From Panorpa germanica (taxonomy: Eukaryota > Arthropoda > Insecta > Mecoptera > Panorpidae): a stretch of DNA of 64,000 nt. A model generated the notes under the pieces. It did no database searches. It was not told the origin of the DNA and was given only the letters and a program-made list of their open reading frames with translations. Below, in pieces: positions 39,201-48,921 of the stretch; positions within the stretch are counted from its first letter, which is position 1; each line of letters starts with the position of its first letter. The stretch is taken from NCBI GenBank assembly GCA_963678705.1, contig OY783211.1:16878603-16942602 (forward strand), given 5' to 3'. The position numbers and the translations under genes were made by a program.

Positions 39201-42200
39201 AGTGTGTGCCTAAAATGTTTCACAATATCCAAGTAAAACTCTTTTATCATAAAAAAAACATTATCTAGAAAATATCTCACCAAATCTTCCATCTGCAACA
39301 GCTGCATGTAATGTAATACTTCCCTATCTATTTCTTCCTCTTCTAGACCTTTCAACTTACAATAGAAGATGAGATGCTCCTGGACGGTCAATTCATCAAA
39401 CAGTATATTATATTGTGGACAAAGTCCCAGCGAATTCCTGATGTCATTCATATTGGTTCGTATATCGAACCCATTAATGTAGGCAGTACCTGAAGTAGGT
39501 GGTATCATCCCTGTTTAACGTCAAACATCTTTTAAGTATAGTAAACAGTTAATGCTTTCAGAAACTGTCAACGGTAACTACCTGTTAGTATGCTCATTGT
39601 GGTGGACTTCCCTGCCCCATTGCGTCCCAAGAGAATAGTGATCTGATCTTGAAACATGTCGACACTCAAACCGTTTACAGCAATTTTACCACTTTTAGGA
39701 TAAGTCTTACTTAAATTCATGATTGAAATTCCACACTTAAGTCCATAAGGAGGCTCTTCAGCTGCTATTGTCTTATCGTCGTAGTTAAGTCTGGAGAAAG
39801 TAGAACCTACAAGTAGACCAACACGTTTATTAACTATTTGTAGCTTTTTATCATTCAATGGTATGTGTAAAAGGTCCTATACTTCTGCCAGTCTGCGTTT
39901 TCCAATAGTCAAGTGAAAATGGAAAATTCCATGGCTGCGCAACTCCAAATTCCCCTGGAAACACTTGCTCGAAATACAGCGTCAACAACATGTAAATAAC
40001 TGAATCCAGGAGGAGCATGAATATTACAAGTCCCAAATGGAATCCATCATCAACGGACTGAGGTTGTATAAAATTGTTCCTGAAATATATCTCATTAACA
40101 TTAAAACTAAAAACAAAAGGATTAGAACTGTGTCAAATAATGCCAAGCATTTACAATTCGGTTCTAACCAGTTAAGACTGACACCTCTACTTTCGTAACT
40201 CATGATAACATCGAATCCGTAACCCATCGCAGAATTTGATAGAAGACAAGTAAAAAACTTTTCAACAAGTCCTGAACCTTTATAGTGTTCCTCTTTAAAG
40301 GATTTGTTTTCTCTGGCAAAATAAATTGCAAAGGAAATAAACCATATAATTGGTAAAGTGGGCGCTACCATCGTTGCTGGAAAAGAATTCAATAGTTAGT
40401 GTTGTGTTTTGACGAGCGTCGAATGTGATTGTAATACCTCTAGTAAAGAAACCAGATATCATGAAGCTGAAGCAGATCGTCGCTATGGTATAACAGAAGT
40501 AGAACACGAAGAGTAAACTTGTATCCACGTGGTGAAACACTGCCAATCCCCGCCAACGCACCTGCAAATAAATGATTACAACGGGAAAATCTTGATGATG
40601 AAACAACGGACTAACTTACTTTGAACATGATGAGATTCATTATCAAGGAAAACATCAGCTGGATGAATATTTTGGTAAACCAGGCCGACCAATGCAACCA
40701 ACTAGGCAGACCCATGATTTTCATAGCTTCCTTCAATTGCTTTTCCTTTTCTGTTGTAATCATCTATCAACAAACAAATTCTCGTCAAGTTCTCACCCAT
40801 TAACAAGACATATTTTGCTGAAATGATTTCGATATATTTACCACGATGGACGCCATGGCTGTATGTCCAAAGGAATATAAAACGATTATTGATATAAAGA
40901 TCTTCATGTCCGCAAATAGTTCATCCCTGACATAAGGAGCGAATGGATAACGGCGAAACTTGACAACCGGTAGGGCCTCATTAAAATTGGTAGGTGCTTG
41001 CATTTGTACAATAACCTAGAAATATATTTTAAGGAATTTAATCAACAGTTAATCAAGGAAATTCTTTTAAGGTAAGAGGTCTACTTTCGAAATCGAGTTC
41101 TGCAACGCAATAAATCCTTCTTTAAAGTACCCAGGTGACTCGCCGTCATCGTGTGCTTCTTCTTCTCGTGGATAACCGGTAGACATCGGTTCCATAAATT
41201 CATCCGTTTTCCAATCGGTTAGACTACTGTTCTCGTAAGACGTTCTGAGATTTGCAGGAAAGCGTAATGTGAACCTCATATTCCTTGGAAGATATGCAAA
41301 TTCCTAAGGAATAAGGATTATGTAACAGGTTTTTATGATACTTAACATAAAGTATTCTTACCGTCCATTGGTCAGGAAATTCAATGCCAGCCAGTGTTTC
41401 GTTCATGTTATCTACATCCGGATTAATCAAATAATCCGAAAGAGCCGCAGAAGAGATAAACGATTTCAAACTTAAGGTAACTTGTTGTTTAGGTAGATTA
41501 GCATCTAAGTCTTTCACTACTTCTTCCATGAGCTGATCAAGAATATCATTCTTTGGAGACCACGCCAGTATCCATTTATTTTCCTTATTACTTCTAAAAT
41601 TATTAAAAAAAGGGTCTATAACATTTTTATAGACAATGTTAAAACTATGATCACTTCGATTTCACGGCAAGAAAAGTATGTTATATGAAATATTTCATTG
41701 CTCTATTTAAATAAATCATACAACAACAGAATCAGAAAGCTACTTTAAATGACCTTTCCAAGTATTAGAGAACCTTAGGTAGACCTTTATAATGATTACA
41801 ATATCATAAAGTGTCCACGCTTTGTGTTTGTTGGGATCAGAACTGGTTTCTTTGATTTTCAAATGGTAACCTTTTTCAAAAATCTCAGATTTCGTTATAC
41901 ACGTATCTGTTTTAATATAAATATGGTCAATTGTCCATTTTGCTCTTAGGATACCGCCATATAAATATGTAAAAGTATATCAATCCATAACGTATCTAGA
42001 TACATTCACCATTGTTACTAAGCAAACTACTAGATAATCGAGCAAGCAAATAAAATTACCTTTGCAAACAATTCAATGTCAAAAACAAAATATTTGTATA
42101 AAATTGACCGTTTTAACCATCTTGAGAGAACCTAATTTAAAATGAACTGGATATTTAGTAAAGAAAACTTGTAGAAAAATGAAGCATACTTACGGCAAAT

Positions 42201-42441
42201 AATATGGATACCTTTCGTCGTACTTCAAAGGGAATTCGTTTACCTTTGGGTGAACACACACCCTAAAAATTACGAGAATTATGGAATATACTACAGGTGC
42301 TACAAATTCAAATATTGTTCTTTCTTTATGTCTCCACTGCAGCAGCCAATTTTTCCAGAGTAACAGCTTAAATTTTCTCAATTTGGTTGATTTTTTAGGT
42401 TCATATTGTACATCAAAAAACATTGTTTCTGAAATTGACAT
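30065..42441 (-). CDS. ABC transporter subfamily A, ABCA3-like, 26 exons
   Basis: This is a complete full-length ABCA transporter of 1742 residues (human ABCA3 is about 1700). By family it is a membrane lipid transporter or flippase; the substrate is not known here. Each half has a membrane segment, a large extracellular loop, a multi-helix bundle and an NBD. NBD1 has Walker [10 protein letters not shown] (576-584), signature LSCGQ (675-679), Walker B IVICDEP and switch His731. A cytoplasmic linker follows. Half 2 includes FNNQAYH in its loop. NBD2 has Walker [10 protein letters not shown] (1438-1446), signature YSGGN (1537-1541), Walker B VILLDEP, but Asn1594 (codon 30724-30722) where the switch His belongs. 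The C-terminal VFMSFA resembles the ABCA1 VFVNFA motif. All 25 introns are GT-AG and every junction keeps frame. Start: ATG at 42441; a second in-frame ATG six codons later follows a TTTCAG, so an upstream non-coding exon is possible. Intron 18 holds a giant palindrome. Confidence 0.95.
30329..30473 (-). CDS. ABCA exon 25
   Basis: [20 protein letters not shown] begins the region after NBD2. Acceptor AATTCAG, donor AG|GTCAGT. Confidence 0.88.
30616..30807 (-). CDS. ABCA exon 24 (NBD2 altered H-loop)
   Basis: It reads [19 protein letters not shown], where the family has [12 protein letters not shown]. The switch His is Asn, encoded AAT at 30724-30722, one base from CAT. Donor G|GTAAAA. Confidence 0.92.
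31132..31228 (-). CDS. ABCA exon 23 (NBD2 signature, Walker B)
   Basis: [18 protein letters not shown] then [10 protein letters not shown]: intact NBD2 signature and Walker B. Donor G|GTAGGA. Confidence 0.93.
31313..31470 (-). CDS. ABCA exon 22 (NBD2 Q-loop)
   Basis: [19 protein letters not shown], the canonical ABCA NBD2 Q-loop. The preceding intron is only 74 bp. Confidence 0.93.
31545..31910 (-). CDS. ABCA exon 21 (NBD2 Walker A)
   Basis: Ser/Asp-rich linker, then [18 protein letters not shown] and Walker [15 protein letters not shown]. Donor G|GTAATT. Confidence 0.93.
32081..32239 (-). CDS. ABCA exon 20
   Basis: Last membrane helix ([20 protein letters not shown]). Acceptor ATTTCAG, donor C|GTAAGA. 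Confidence 0.9.
32311..32389 (-). CDS. ABCA exon 19
   Basis: A short Cys-rich exon, [20 protein letters not shown] and on to SPICCF, between a TTTTTCAG acceptor and TTCT|GTAAGC donor. It fits the phase of exons 18 and 20 exactly and matches the Cys-containing loop before the last helix in ABCA3. Confidence 0.85.
33030..33181. repeat. Small dispersed repeat with ACGCC ends, in ABCA intron 18
   Basis: It starts ACGCCATCTATTA and ends CTGATCAGGCGT, with an internal inverse of CATCTAT (ATAGATGG). Related copies are at 37478-37566 and 43111-43202. It is probably a small MITE with about 12-bp imperfect termini. Confidence 0.45.
33552..34640 (+). repeat. Left arm: eight tandem units of about 146 bp
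   Basis: The motif ATGCAGTTATG (ATGCAGCTATG in unit 3) recurs at 33552, 33697, 33843, 33989, 34135, 34281, 34427 and 34574, that is every 145-147 bp. Each unit holds TGCAGTT...AACTGCATCATTAG, a small inverted repeat, then a T-rich spacer with GGCTTTTATG and CATGGACATT. Several neighbouring units are nearly identical, indicating recent amplification or conversion. Confidence 0.9.
35440..36510 (-). repeat. Right arm: eight inverted tandem units
   Basis: The inverse motif ACTGCATCA recurs with its GCAT at 35468, 35615, 35765, 35911, 36057, 36203, 36353 and 36499 (spacing 146-150 bp). It mirrors the left arm around 35022. Unit order and number are the same on both sides, with small indels. Confidence 0.9.
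36559..36701 (-). CDS. ABCA exon 18
   Basis: It reads [17 protein letters not shown] and on to [14 protein letters not shown], matching the ABCA region before the last loop. Donor TTT|GTAAAT. The palindrome arm begins only about 30-40 nt into the following intron. Confidence 0.85.
36799..36924 (-). CDS. ABCA exon 17
   Basis: [20 protein letters not shown], a membrane helix pair. Acceptor TATCCACCAG, donor G|GTAAAC. Confidence 0.88.
37032..37203 (-). CDS. ABCA exon 16
   Basis: [16 protein letters not shown], the half-2 coupling-helix motif (ER..QAK..Q.VSG), then a membrane helix. Donor G|GTAATT. Confidence 0.92.
37292..37405 (-). CDS. ABCA exon 15
   Basis: Membrane helix ([20 protein letters not shown]). 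Donor AAA|GTAAGT. The intron after exon 14 contains a small dispersed repeat (37478-37566). Confidence 0.88.
37478..37566. repeat. ACGCC-type dispersed repeat in ABCA intron 14
   Basis: It shares ACCATCTATTAAATAA and TAATCAGGCGT with the copy at 33030. It lies between exons 14 and 15. Confidence 0.4.
37618..37830 (-). CDS. ABCA exon 14
   Basis: Second extracellular loop with [16 protein letters not shown], a hallmark of ABCA proteins. Phase 0 at both ends. Confidence 0.93.
37954..38429 (-). CDS. ABCA exon 13
   Basis: Linker, then the first membrane helix of half 2 ([20 protein letters not shown]), and the start of the second extracellular loop. Donor CAG|GTACGA. Confidence 0.92.
38551..38976 (-). 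CDS. ABCA exon 12 (NBD1 H-loop)
   Basis: [19 protein letters not shown] supplies the NBD1 switch histidine, followed by the regulatory domain after NBD1. Donor G|GTTTGG. Confidence 0.92.
39044..39209 (-). CDS. ABCA exon 11 (NBD1 signature, Walker B)
   Basis: It holds [11 protein letters not shown], where most ABCA proteins have LSGGM/Q, and Walker B with D-loop [13 protein letters not shown]. The Cys codon is 39182-39180. Confidence 0.93.
39281..39510 (-). CDS. ABCA exon 10 (NBD1 Q-loop)
   Basis: [16 protein letters not shown]-loop [16 protein letters not shown] and the helical subdomain. Donor TTG|GTGAGA. Confidence 0.93.
39582..39806 (-). CDS. ABCA exon 9 (NBD1 Walker A)
   Basis: Start of NBD1: [20 protein letters not shown], then Walker [17 protein letters not shown]. 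Acceptor TACTTGTAG. Confidence 0.93.
39883..40079 (-). CDS. ABCA exon 8
   Basis: It reads [20 protein letters not shown] and on to [18 protein letters not shown], the last helix of half 1 and the conserved FPGxxGxxxPWxF. Donor A|GTATAG. Confidence 0.88.
40169..40376 (-). CDS. ABCA exon 7
   Basis: Membrane helix ([20 protein letters not shown]) and the [14 protein letters not shown] motif region. I chose the donor TG|GTTAGA because it alone keeps phase and rebuilds the family motif GVSLNWNNF across the junction. Confidence 0.8.
40438..40561 (-). CDS. ABCA exon 6
   Basis: Transmembrane segment [19 protein letters not shown] followed by GFFTR. Donor G|GTATTAC; the next codon is split. Confidence 0.88.
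40620..40763 (-). CDS. ABCA exon 5
   Basis: It encodes [20 protein letters not shown], the near-invariant ABCA coupling-helix segment, and the next membrane helix. Donor AAA|GTAAGT. Confidence 0.93.
40842..41015 (-). CDS. ABCA exon 4
   Basis: [13 protein letters not shown] is followed by a membrane helix ([21 protein letters not shown]). Phase 0 at both ends; donor GTG|GTAAAT. Confidence 0.9.
41085..41303 (-). CDS. ABCA exon 3
   Basis: End of the first extracellular loop, with [15 protein letters not shown], the conserved ABCA stretch before the second membrane helix. Acceptor TTCCTTAG, donor AAA|GTAGAC. Confidence 0.9.
41362..41593 (-). CDS. ABCA exon 2
   Basis: First extracellular loop, beginning [15 protein letters not shown] as in other ABCA proteins. 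Acceptor ATTTTAG, donor ACG|GTAAGA, phase 0 end. Intron 1 is 600 bp. Confidence 0.9.
42194..42441 (-). CDS. ABCA exon 1
   Basis: It encodes the N-terminus: basic [18 protein letters not shown], then the first membrane helix ([12 protein letters not shown]). The donor is CC|GTAAGTATG, and the last codon (Pro) is split with exon 2. The ATG at 42441 has A at -3. Confidence 0.9.
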
Positions 42442-44429
42442 TTTGTAATTTAAATAATTATTTTTTAAACTTTAATTAAATGTTATCTTATAGAATATTT
42501 TAAAATGTAATAAATTTAGTGTCAAGTATTCTTTAAACTGTTTTTTTTTTTTTAAATATTTTGTTTTTGATACTGAAAATTTTGTGCCTAATATAAATGG
42601 ATGTTTGTTTCAATAATTCTCACAAATTTATTTATTTTCTTTCTTGATTAAACACTTAACACTCGTAGAATGCAAACTTTGCCTACTTGATTATCCGACA
42701 GAGTTGGTGCTAAATTAATTTTCCAAAAATACGTTTGTCAATTGGATCCTTGTGTCAAATTTTTACTATATGATGAATTGAGTCATTATTGAGATGACTT
42801 TCCTTTTTAAATGATAATTCTTCGTAATGTAACAATTATTTAATAATAATAAGTGTTATTTAAGTTGCATATTTCAAGGCGTGTATTTTCCATTAAATAT
42901 GGCTTACGTAATGCATTTCTTGAGATGGGAGAAGGTCACAAGAAGAAAAGAAGGAACAGAGATTTCCAAATATTTGGAACAATATATATTTGTAGCGTTT
43001 TCTAACAACTTAATAAATTATTCATAATTTGAAATCCATAATATAATAATTAGTATTTACATTAATAAATGATTTATAACATCAATAATTTTGTAAACAT
43101 TTGAACTAAAAGTACGCCATCTATTACACAGTAGACAAAACAATTACAGTTAAATATTAGTTTTACAGATGACACCAGCAGTTAATTTTATAACGCCTGA
43201 TCCTCTTACTACTATATATACACACACATAAATATACTTTAACAAGACTATACTTCTTTAATGTGAAGATATGCAGAAAATCTTATTTTACCTAAATTAC
43301 AAAATAAGAACATTCTTACATTGTGAAAAGGGAAGTCCATTGCTGACTCCCCCCGCCGCCCATGCCTATAACATTATTACATATTGATGATTTCAAAAAT
43401 TATCTACTTTCTAAATGGTACACAGCAAAAAATATAATGAAGAATTTATGCTATCACAAATATCTAAAAGAAAAATCTCTATTAATAGAATAAATCTTTG
43501 TATTATTATACGCTTATTAAAATATCCGTTTCAATGGATCGATTCGATCGCACTCGAATTAATTCACCTTACAGTTGATAAAAATCCGTTACACTTTAAA
43601 ATTTCTCTTTAATTTATTTATTTTTAATTTTTAAATAATCATGGAGTACTTATACCATTGGACATGATTTCTAAATTTTATTTAATTATTTATTAATGTA
43701 ATTCAAAGAAAATTCAAATTTATTTTAAAATGTGGATATGTAAAAACCGCACAAATGATTTACCATTTTTGTAATCGATAGTACAAATCTATGAAAACTT
43801 TACTGTCGTAAGAATATCGAGATTGAATTAAAAGACCTTTCAATTCAAACTGTTATCTTAGTATTGAATTAGATAGATGGCACAATTTTACATATAACTA
43901 CAATCTCGTTTTAATTTAGAATTTTTCTGATATCTATATACTTCAATGTACATTTGCATTCCATTCCACTCCATTCCATATTACGTATACTTCATGACTT
44001 TATTTAAATAGTTCGATGAAAGATAACTGTCACAATAGAATTTTTTCTCTGTTAAAGCTTCAAATAATGTTGAAATAATTTCATTCTGATTTATATATTT
44101 ATTAAACAGTTTTTTACACTTTCCAGACATAACAGTACTTTAACACTAAATTTGTTTTTTAAATCTTCAAAAATATTCTGATAAAAAGTAATACAGATAA
44201 ATCGGTAAATGTTAAAATAATTTTTAGAAATTCATAACAATAAATTTAAAGAAGTTACAATTTAGCACGGACACAAAGTTATGGATATTTATATTTTTAT
44301 TTTATTACTTGATCAGTTCTCAAGTAATGGCCTTTTCTTTTCAACAAAAAATGTTGCACTCGTTTTACATTTATTTTTCTTTACTTTAAATTAGTAAAGT
44401 TATTTTGCAAAATGATTGAGAGTAAGGGT
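42442..44429. other. Upstream region of the ABCA gene
   Basis: Very AT-rich. An ACGCC-type repeat lies at 43111-43202 and a C-rich tract at about 43349-43365. I could not pick a core promoter for the ABCA gene. Confidence 0.45.
43111..43202. repeat. ACGCC-type dispersed repeat
   Basis: It starts TACGCCATCTATTACACAG and ends TTTATAACGCCTGATCC. It is related to the copies inside ABCA introns. Confidence 0.4.
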
Positions 44430-44660
44430 TTGATCACGCCCTGACAGGACACGCCTTTTTAGGGATTTCCAGAAGGGGTGTCTTGTCAGACCCTCACAAG
44501 GAGCGCCTTATCAGGAATAACCCGACATGACTTTAGTCAAAGCCTTGTAAGGTTAGCCCGATCGGGTAATTATAAGGAGAGATCACATAAGGGCCCGATC
44601 GGGTTGACATGAGATTTTCCTGACGATGTTACAACTGAGAGATCGTGCTGCTCTTGAAAG
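44430..44660. repeat. GC-rich cluster of palindromes
   Basis: In the middle of AT-rich DNA, CCCGATCGGG occurs twice (44557-44566 and 44594-44603). Variants of CTGACAGGACACGCC also occur in both orientations: CCCTGACAGGACACGCC, GGGTGTCTTGTCAGACC and GCGCCTTATCAGGAAT. This looks like a repeat end, LTR-like sequence or regulatory array. No family is recognised. Confidence 0.5.
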
Positions 44661-44736
44661 CAACGCCTCCAACAAGCACACAATCCTTCCCTCTCGGTTA
44701 TTGGTATACGAGTATAATGAATATATTACGCAATAG

Positions 44737-44943
44737 GGTCTACTCATGCTAGGAAATTATTCTGAACTAGTTCCTTATCAGATGTCACGTGGTTACGCAC
44801 AATATGTCATGCAATCAACAATAACAAGATCAACAAACAACAAGAGGAACAACATAGCAAACCCCTGCACCCCTCCGCCTTCCTATGAAAGCAACAGTTG
44901 CCCAGACTTGTCCAGACAGGAGACATTTGAGAACCACTTCTGA
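44737..44943 (+). other. Possible exon or element ORF with PPPSY motif
   Basis: The open frame runs from 44737 with an ATG at 44746 (65 codons). It includes LGNYSELVPYQMSRGYAQY, CTPPPSYES and a C-terminus CPDLSRQETFENHF before TGA. PPPSY fits a PPxY motif, which binds WW domains and also occurs as a late domain in retroelement Gag proteins. A CATGCTAG at 44745-44752 could be an acceptor. It lies directly after the palindrome cluster. It may be a terminal exon or a fragment of a mobile element. No family is recognised. Confidence 0.3.
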
Positions 44944-47168
44944 CAAAACGACCCCACCCATATTTAAATGCAATCACTTTAGTCATATTACACGAGTGAC
45001 TGAAATTTAACTATTTTCTTTTTCTACTATTATTTATGTACATACTTATTTATGTACTATTTTGTTTTCTACTATTGGTTATGATGGTTTTATGCGGGAT
45101 ATGAATCTGCAAGTGGGTTGGTTGTAACTAATTAGGTCTCTAAGCTAAAGTCTTTTACAAAGTTTTAGAAGAAGTATAATTGTTTTGACTGACTCAAATG
45201 CATACCAAACATTGAATTAAAACGTCAAATTTTAAATTTCTTCAACCTCTACTTGAGACATTCTCGTATTTTTGAACGAAAATAAACAAAACAATTGTAT
45301 TAATTATTAAATTATCTTAATTCAAATTAACTTGGGTTGCTTAATTGTTGCTGAAGAGAAATGATTACCTTTGAAATATGCTTGACAATTTATTGTTAAA
45401 CTAAAACAAAGTTTTCGCAGTAGGAAATTATCATCATTTTCTTTACAGGAAATTTTTTCAAATGATTATTTCTAATTATGTTGATATATTGTTGAATTTC
45501 AATCTTACATTTTCATACCAGGACAAAATAGTACAGAACGAGAGAAAAGGTTGTCTCGACGTCTCAAATGAGAGGCAATCTCTTTCACAACGAAATATAT
45601 AACATAATAACTGATAACAGAACCAGAGAGAGCAAGAGAACAAATAATGTGTAGAAGATATAGAAAAATACCGAAAAACAAAAGTAGATTTAATTTTTTG
45701 CTGTTTTAATAGAAATTGATTCATGAAAATATTAAATAAATTTATAAAACCGAAAGTAGGACAACAAATAAGAAGAAATTAACATTTCTATATATTTATA
45801 CATACGATAGTATAATCCATTGTGTAATATGGTTAACCGTTTAACGGAACTACCTTGGTCTTATTATCCTATATTCTGTATCCTCTATCCCTATAATTAA
45901 AACAGAGAGAATAGCGTGATGACCTCGACAATAGGAAACTATTTTATCTGTGCATTTAAATTGCATGATTAGATTAATTGTTATCAAATAATTTTTTTAA
46001 TTTCTTGATTTACTACAAAGTAAATTATTCATTTTGAAAGAGAATTAAATTAAAGAAACATGATTAACATTTTTAAATCTTAAATATTCCTGTTTATTTT
46101 AAATTATTTTCATTTTTAAATATTTATTGAATAGAAATTTTATTAAATTTAGTGTTCTTAAATTTTGACTTAAATATGACAATAAAAATAAAAAATAAGA
46201 TTATTTAATTAATAATAATAATAAATAATATTAATAATCATTAGAAATTACTTTCAGAACTTTTGCAAATATTATTGTCGCTGCTCTAATAGTTTTTTTA
46301 TTATTCATACAAGTTGTTTTTATATATTCTGTTTTATTTATTTAGTTTCTGTATTAAATTCTGTCAATCTATCAAAAATAATTAATTATTACCGAATTTT
46401 ATTTAATCATTCGTTTTAAAAAACAATTTAATATTCAAACAACCAACCTGTTCGATTCGTTGTTGCAGTAGCTGCAAATGTAATATTTATATGCCTATAT
46501 GTCCAAAACAGTAATTGGTATAAGTAAATATTTTAATACTGTAATTAATACAAATTATTACGTTACTTACTTATATCTAATTAATATCTTCGATTACTTA
46601 ATTAGTATATCTTTGATAATGAATTTACGTATTTATGAAATTTAATTTTAAAATGATAATTATTCAATCTTCAAATACGTAAGTAATAATTTGAAAATTA
46701 GGATTTGCCCGTAGATAAGTAATAATGATTTCAGATTTTTTATTATCTTTCTATCAAATGTCAATGACAATTTAATCATTTTATGGATTTCCCTATATAA
46801 TATGTCCAAGCGTATCTGATTGTTCCAGATTACATTTGGAATTGGATTTTTATTTTGGCTTCTATTTATAGTTTTGATAATGAAATATCTCGATTTATAT
46901 TTTTAATTTGAAGCAGTTATATTTGTGAATGATTCCGGTATTCAAAGGTTCGCTATATTCTATAATCTGACACCACTAGAACCGTTTTTTATTTTTTTTT
47001 TATTTGTCTTTTTTACGTAAAGCACTATAATTAGAGTAATTGGACATCGACAAAAGTGTAATATTCAATGAAATAAATATTCAATACTTGATTTAAATTG
47101 TGTCCCCTAAAAATTTTCGTAAACAATAAATTCTGCCACGGATATAAATCCACATACATTGAAATAAG
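44944..47168. other. AT-rich non-coding stretch
   Basis: No gene is supported. A run of A/T-only sequence occurs near 46000-46700. Confidence 0.5.
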
Positions 47169-47315
47169 ACATCACTCATATAGGTGGCATATAGATTGAA
47201 AAATTCATATGATTTTTAGATAGTACCAACCTTCAAACAATATATGTCAAAATTTCGTGAAATTTGAACCATTAGTTTACGAGTTACAGTGGTGTTAGTA
47301 ACGCTACTGTTGTAA
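47169..47315 (+). mobile_element. Mariner 5' end
   Basis: ACATCACTCATATAGGTGGC, then ATGATTTTTAGATAGTACC and AGTTTACGAGTTACAGTGG, followed by TTAGTAACGCTACTG. It has the same order as the copy at 9676 but stops before the transposase. Confidence 0.65.
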
Positions 47316-47887
47316 CGTCTTATTCCGACTATGTGTGATGTTTATTATCATTATTGTTGGCTTCAATACAACCTCCTACTTATATTAGCAGCTTTTATGG
47401 TGTCGTTTCATCTAAGTTTCTCACACCGCTAACCTTATAAGTTTATGAATACATATAAATAAGTAAACGAAACGAACAAGCCTAACTCAGAAAATATGGA
47501 GTAGATCCGGAGTAGCCTGATGTTAATGCCTCAACGCTTTCAGCCACTATGCCATTACAATTAACTTATTGATCTATTGATATTTCGTAAAGATAAAACA
47601 AAATATTTGCTGAATCAATTTGCTGAATGTTTAATTCAAATTAAATAAAATAATCACTTGCAATTATTTCACAAGTTAGGAAATGTGCTGCTTTTATTTT
47701 GCTGCTAAACATTACATGAGTATGTATTTGTATCTATGTATGTATTTACAATTAGAACCCCCCCCCCTCACCCCACTCGCTGGCTAATTATTTTGAAGTC
47801 CCCCACTTGTCACCAGCCACGCGGACTGTGAAGCTACTGGCCGCTAACAATAAGTGAAATACGAAAACCACATACACAAAACGACTC

Positions 47888-47921
47888 TCAGTCAAGTTAC
47901 AAATCGACTAAGTTGCGGACG
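47888..47921 (+). promoter_or_regulatory. Candidate Inr + DPE core promoter
   Basis: Inr TCAGTC (A at 47890) is followed by GGACG at 47917-47921, exactly +28 to +32, matching the insect downstream promoter element. It lies in a GC-richer patch (47755-47930) within AT-rich DNA. This is motif evidence only. Confidence 0.4.
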
Positions 47922-48921
47922 GTAAAAACAAATTGTAAATATCATCACTTACTTCTTAAAATCCGTCAAAATATATAAAACAATCAAATAATTTGATTGA
48001 AAACTTATCTAATACATTGTATTGTTATCACAAAAAGTGTTTTAAGAGAGGTAATGATCAGTTATCAATTGTTTTAACGTTTAAATATATAGTTCGCGTT
48101 TAAAACTTTAATAAAAGTGTAAAGTAATACATAAAAAGCAGCTAAAACTTTATTAATAAGATAATATATGGTTTAATAAAGATTAATACAACAATATATC
48201 AGTTATGTTATAAAGGAAAGTTTATTAATCAGTGTACGTGTCATAAAACAGAGTGTTTTTAAATAAATGATATTATAAATAATATTTATGACACAAATGT
48301 CAAAATTAAATAAAATACGTTTAAAAATATTAAAAACTTTAAATAAAAATTACAGGAATTAAAAAGTGTAGTGTATTTACTTTGGTGTTTTATTTAATTT
48401 AATTGACAAATGCAGAGTTATTTAAAATTAATGACGTTTTAGAAATAGTGAAAATTATTTTATAATAAAACTATATATAATATAAAAGTGAATTTCATTT
48501 ACAAATTTCGAAAGTTGCATTTAGAAATTTGCTAATCCTAATGACATTTCTTTTAATATATTTAAATTAAATTTTGTCTACGTATTTAAATTGCAATCGG
48601 ACAGTTATATTTTTTTTATATTAATTATAAATTTAAACCAATCACAAATGCAGTTAATAAAGGTCAAGGTGATAAATGCGTGGATATAAATATATAATTA
48701 TTTATATAAAAATAACCAATCTAAAAGTGATTATATATCTGAAATAGAAACAGTGAAAAACAGAAATTCAGACAAAATATAAAAAAAAAAATGATTTTTA
48801 AAACATAGCAAATGTGTTTGACCGTTTAGTTTATAACTTGAAACACGTGCGAAGTAATTCAGCTGAAAATTATCAAGACTATTCAAAAAATATTCCTCTG
48901 ATTATTTATCGATTTTTCGCT
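47890..48921 (+). other. Possible long non-coding first exon
   Basis: From the candidate start site the sequence is AT-rich without a long frame and reaches CGCT|GTAAGTATA at 48922, a strong donor. It could be a 1-kb 5' untranslated first exon of a plus-strand gene with distant coding exons. No coding sequence is visible, so this rests on promoter and donor motifs. Confidence 0.25.

Noticed and set aside
38114..39213. Plus-strand frames opposite ABCA exons 11-13
   Set aside because: They are antisense shadows of the transporter exons.
40080..40168. Continuation of ABCA exon 7 through to exon 8 without splicing
   Set aside because: The frame stays open for a while, but it loses the family motif W-NNF...SVDDGF. 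Splicing at TG|GTTAGA restores both motif and phase.
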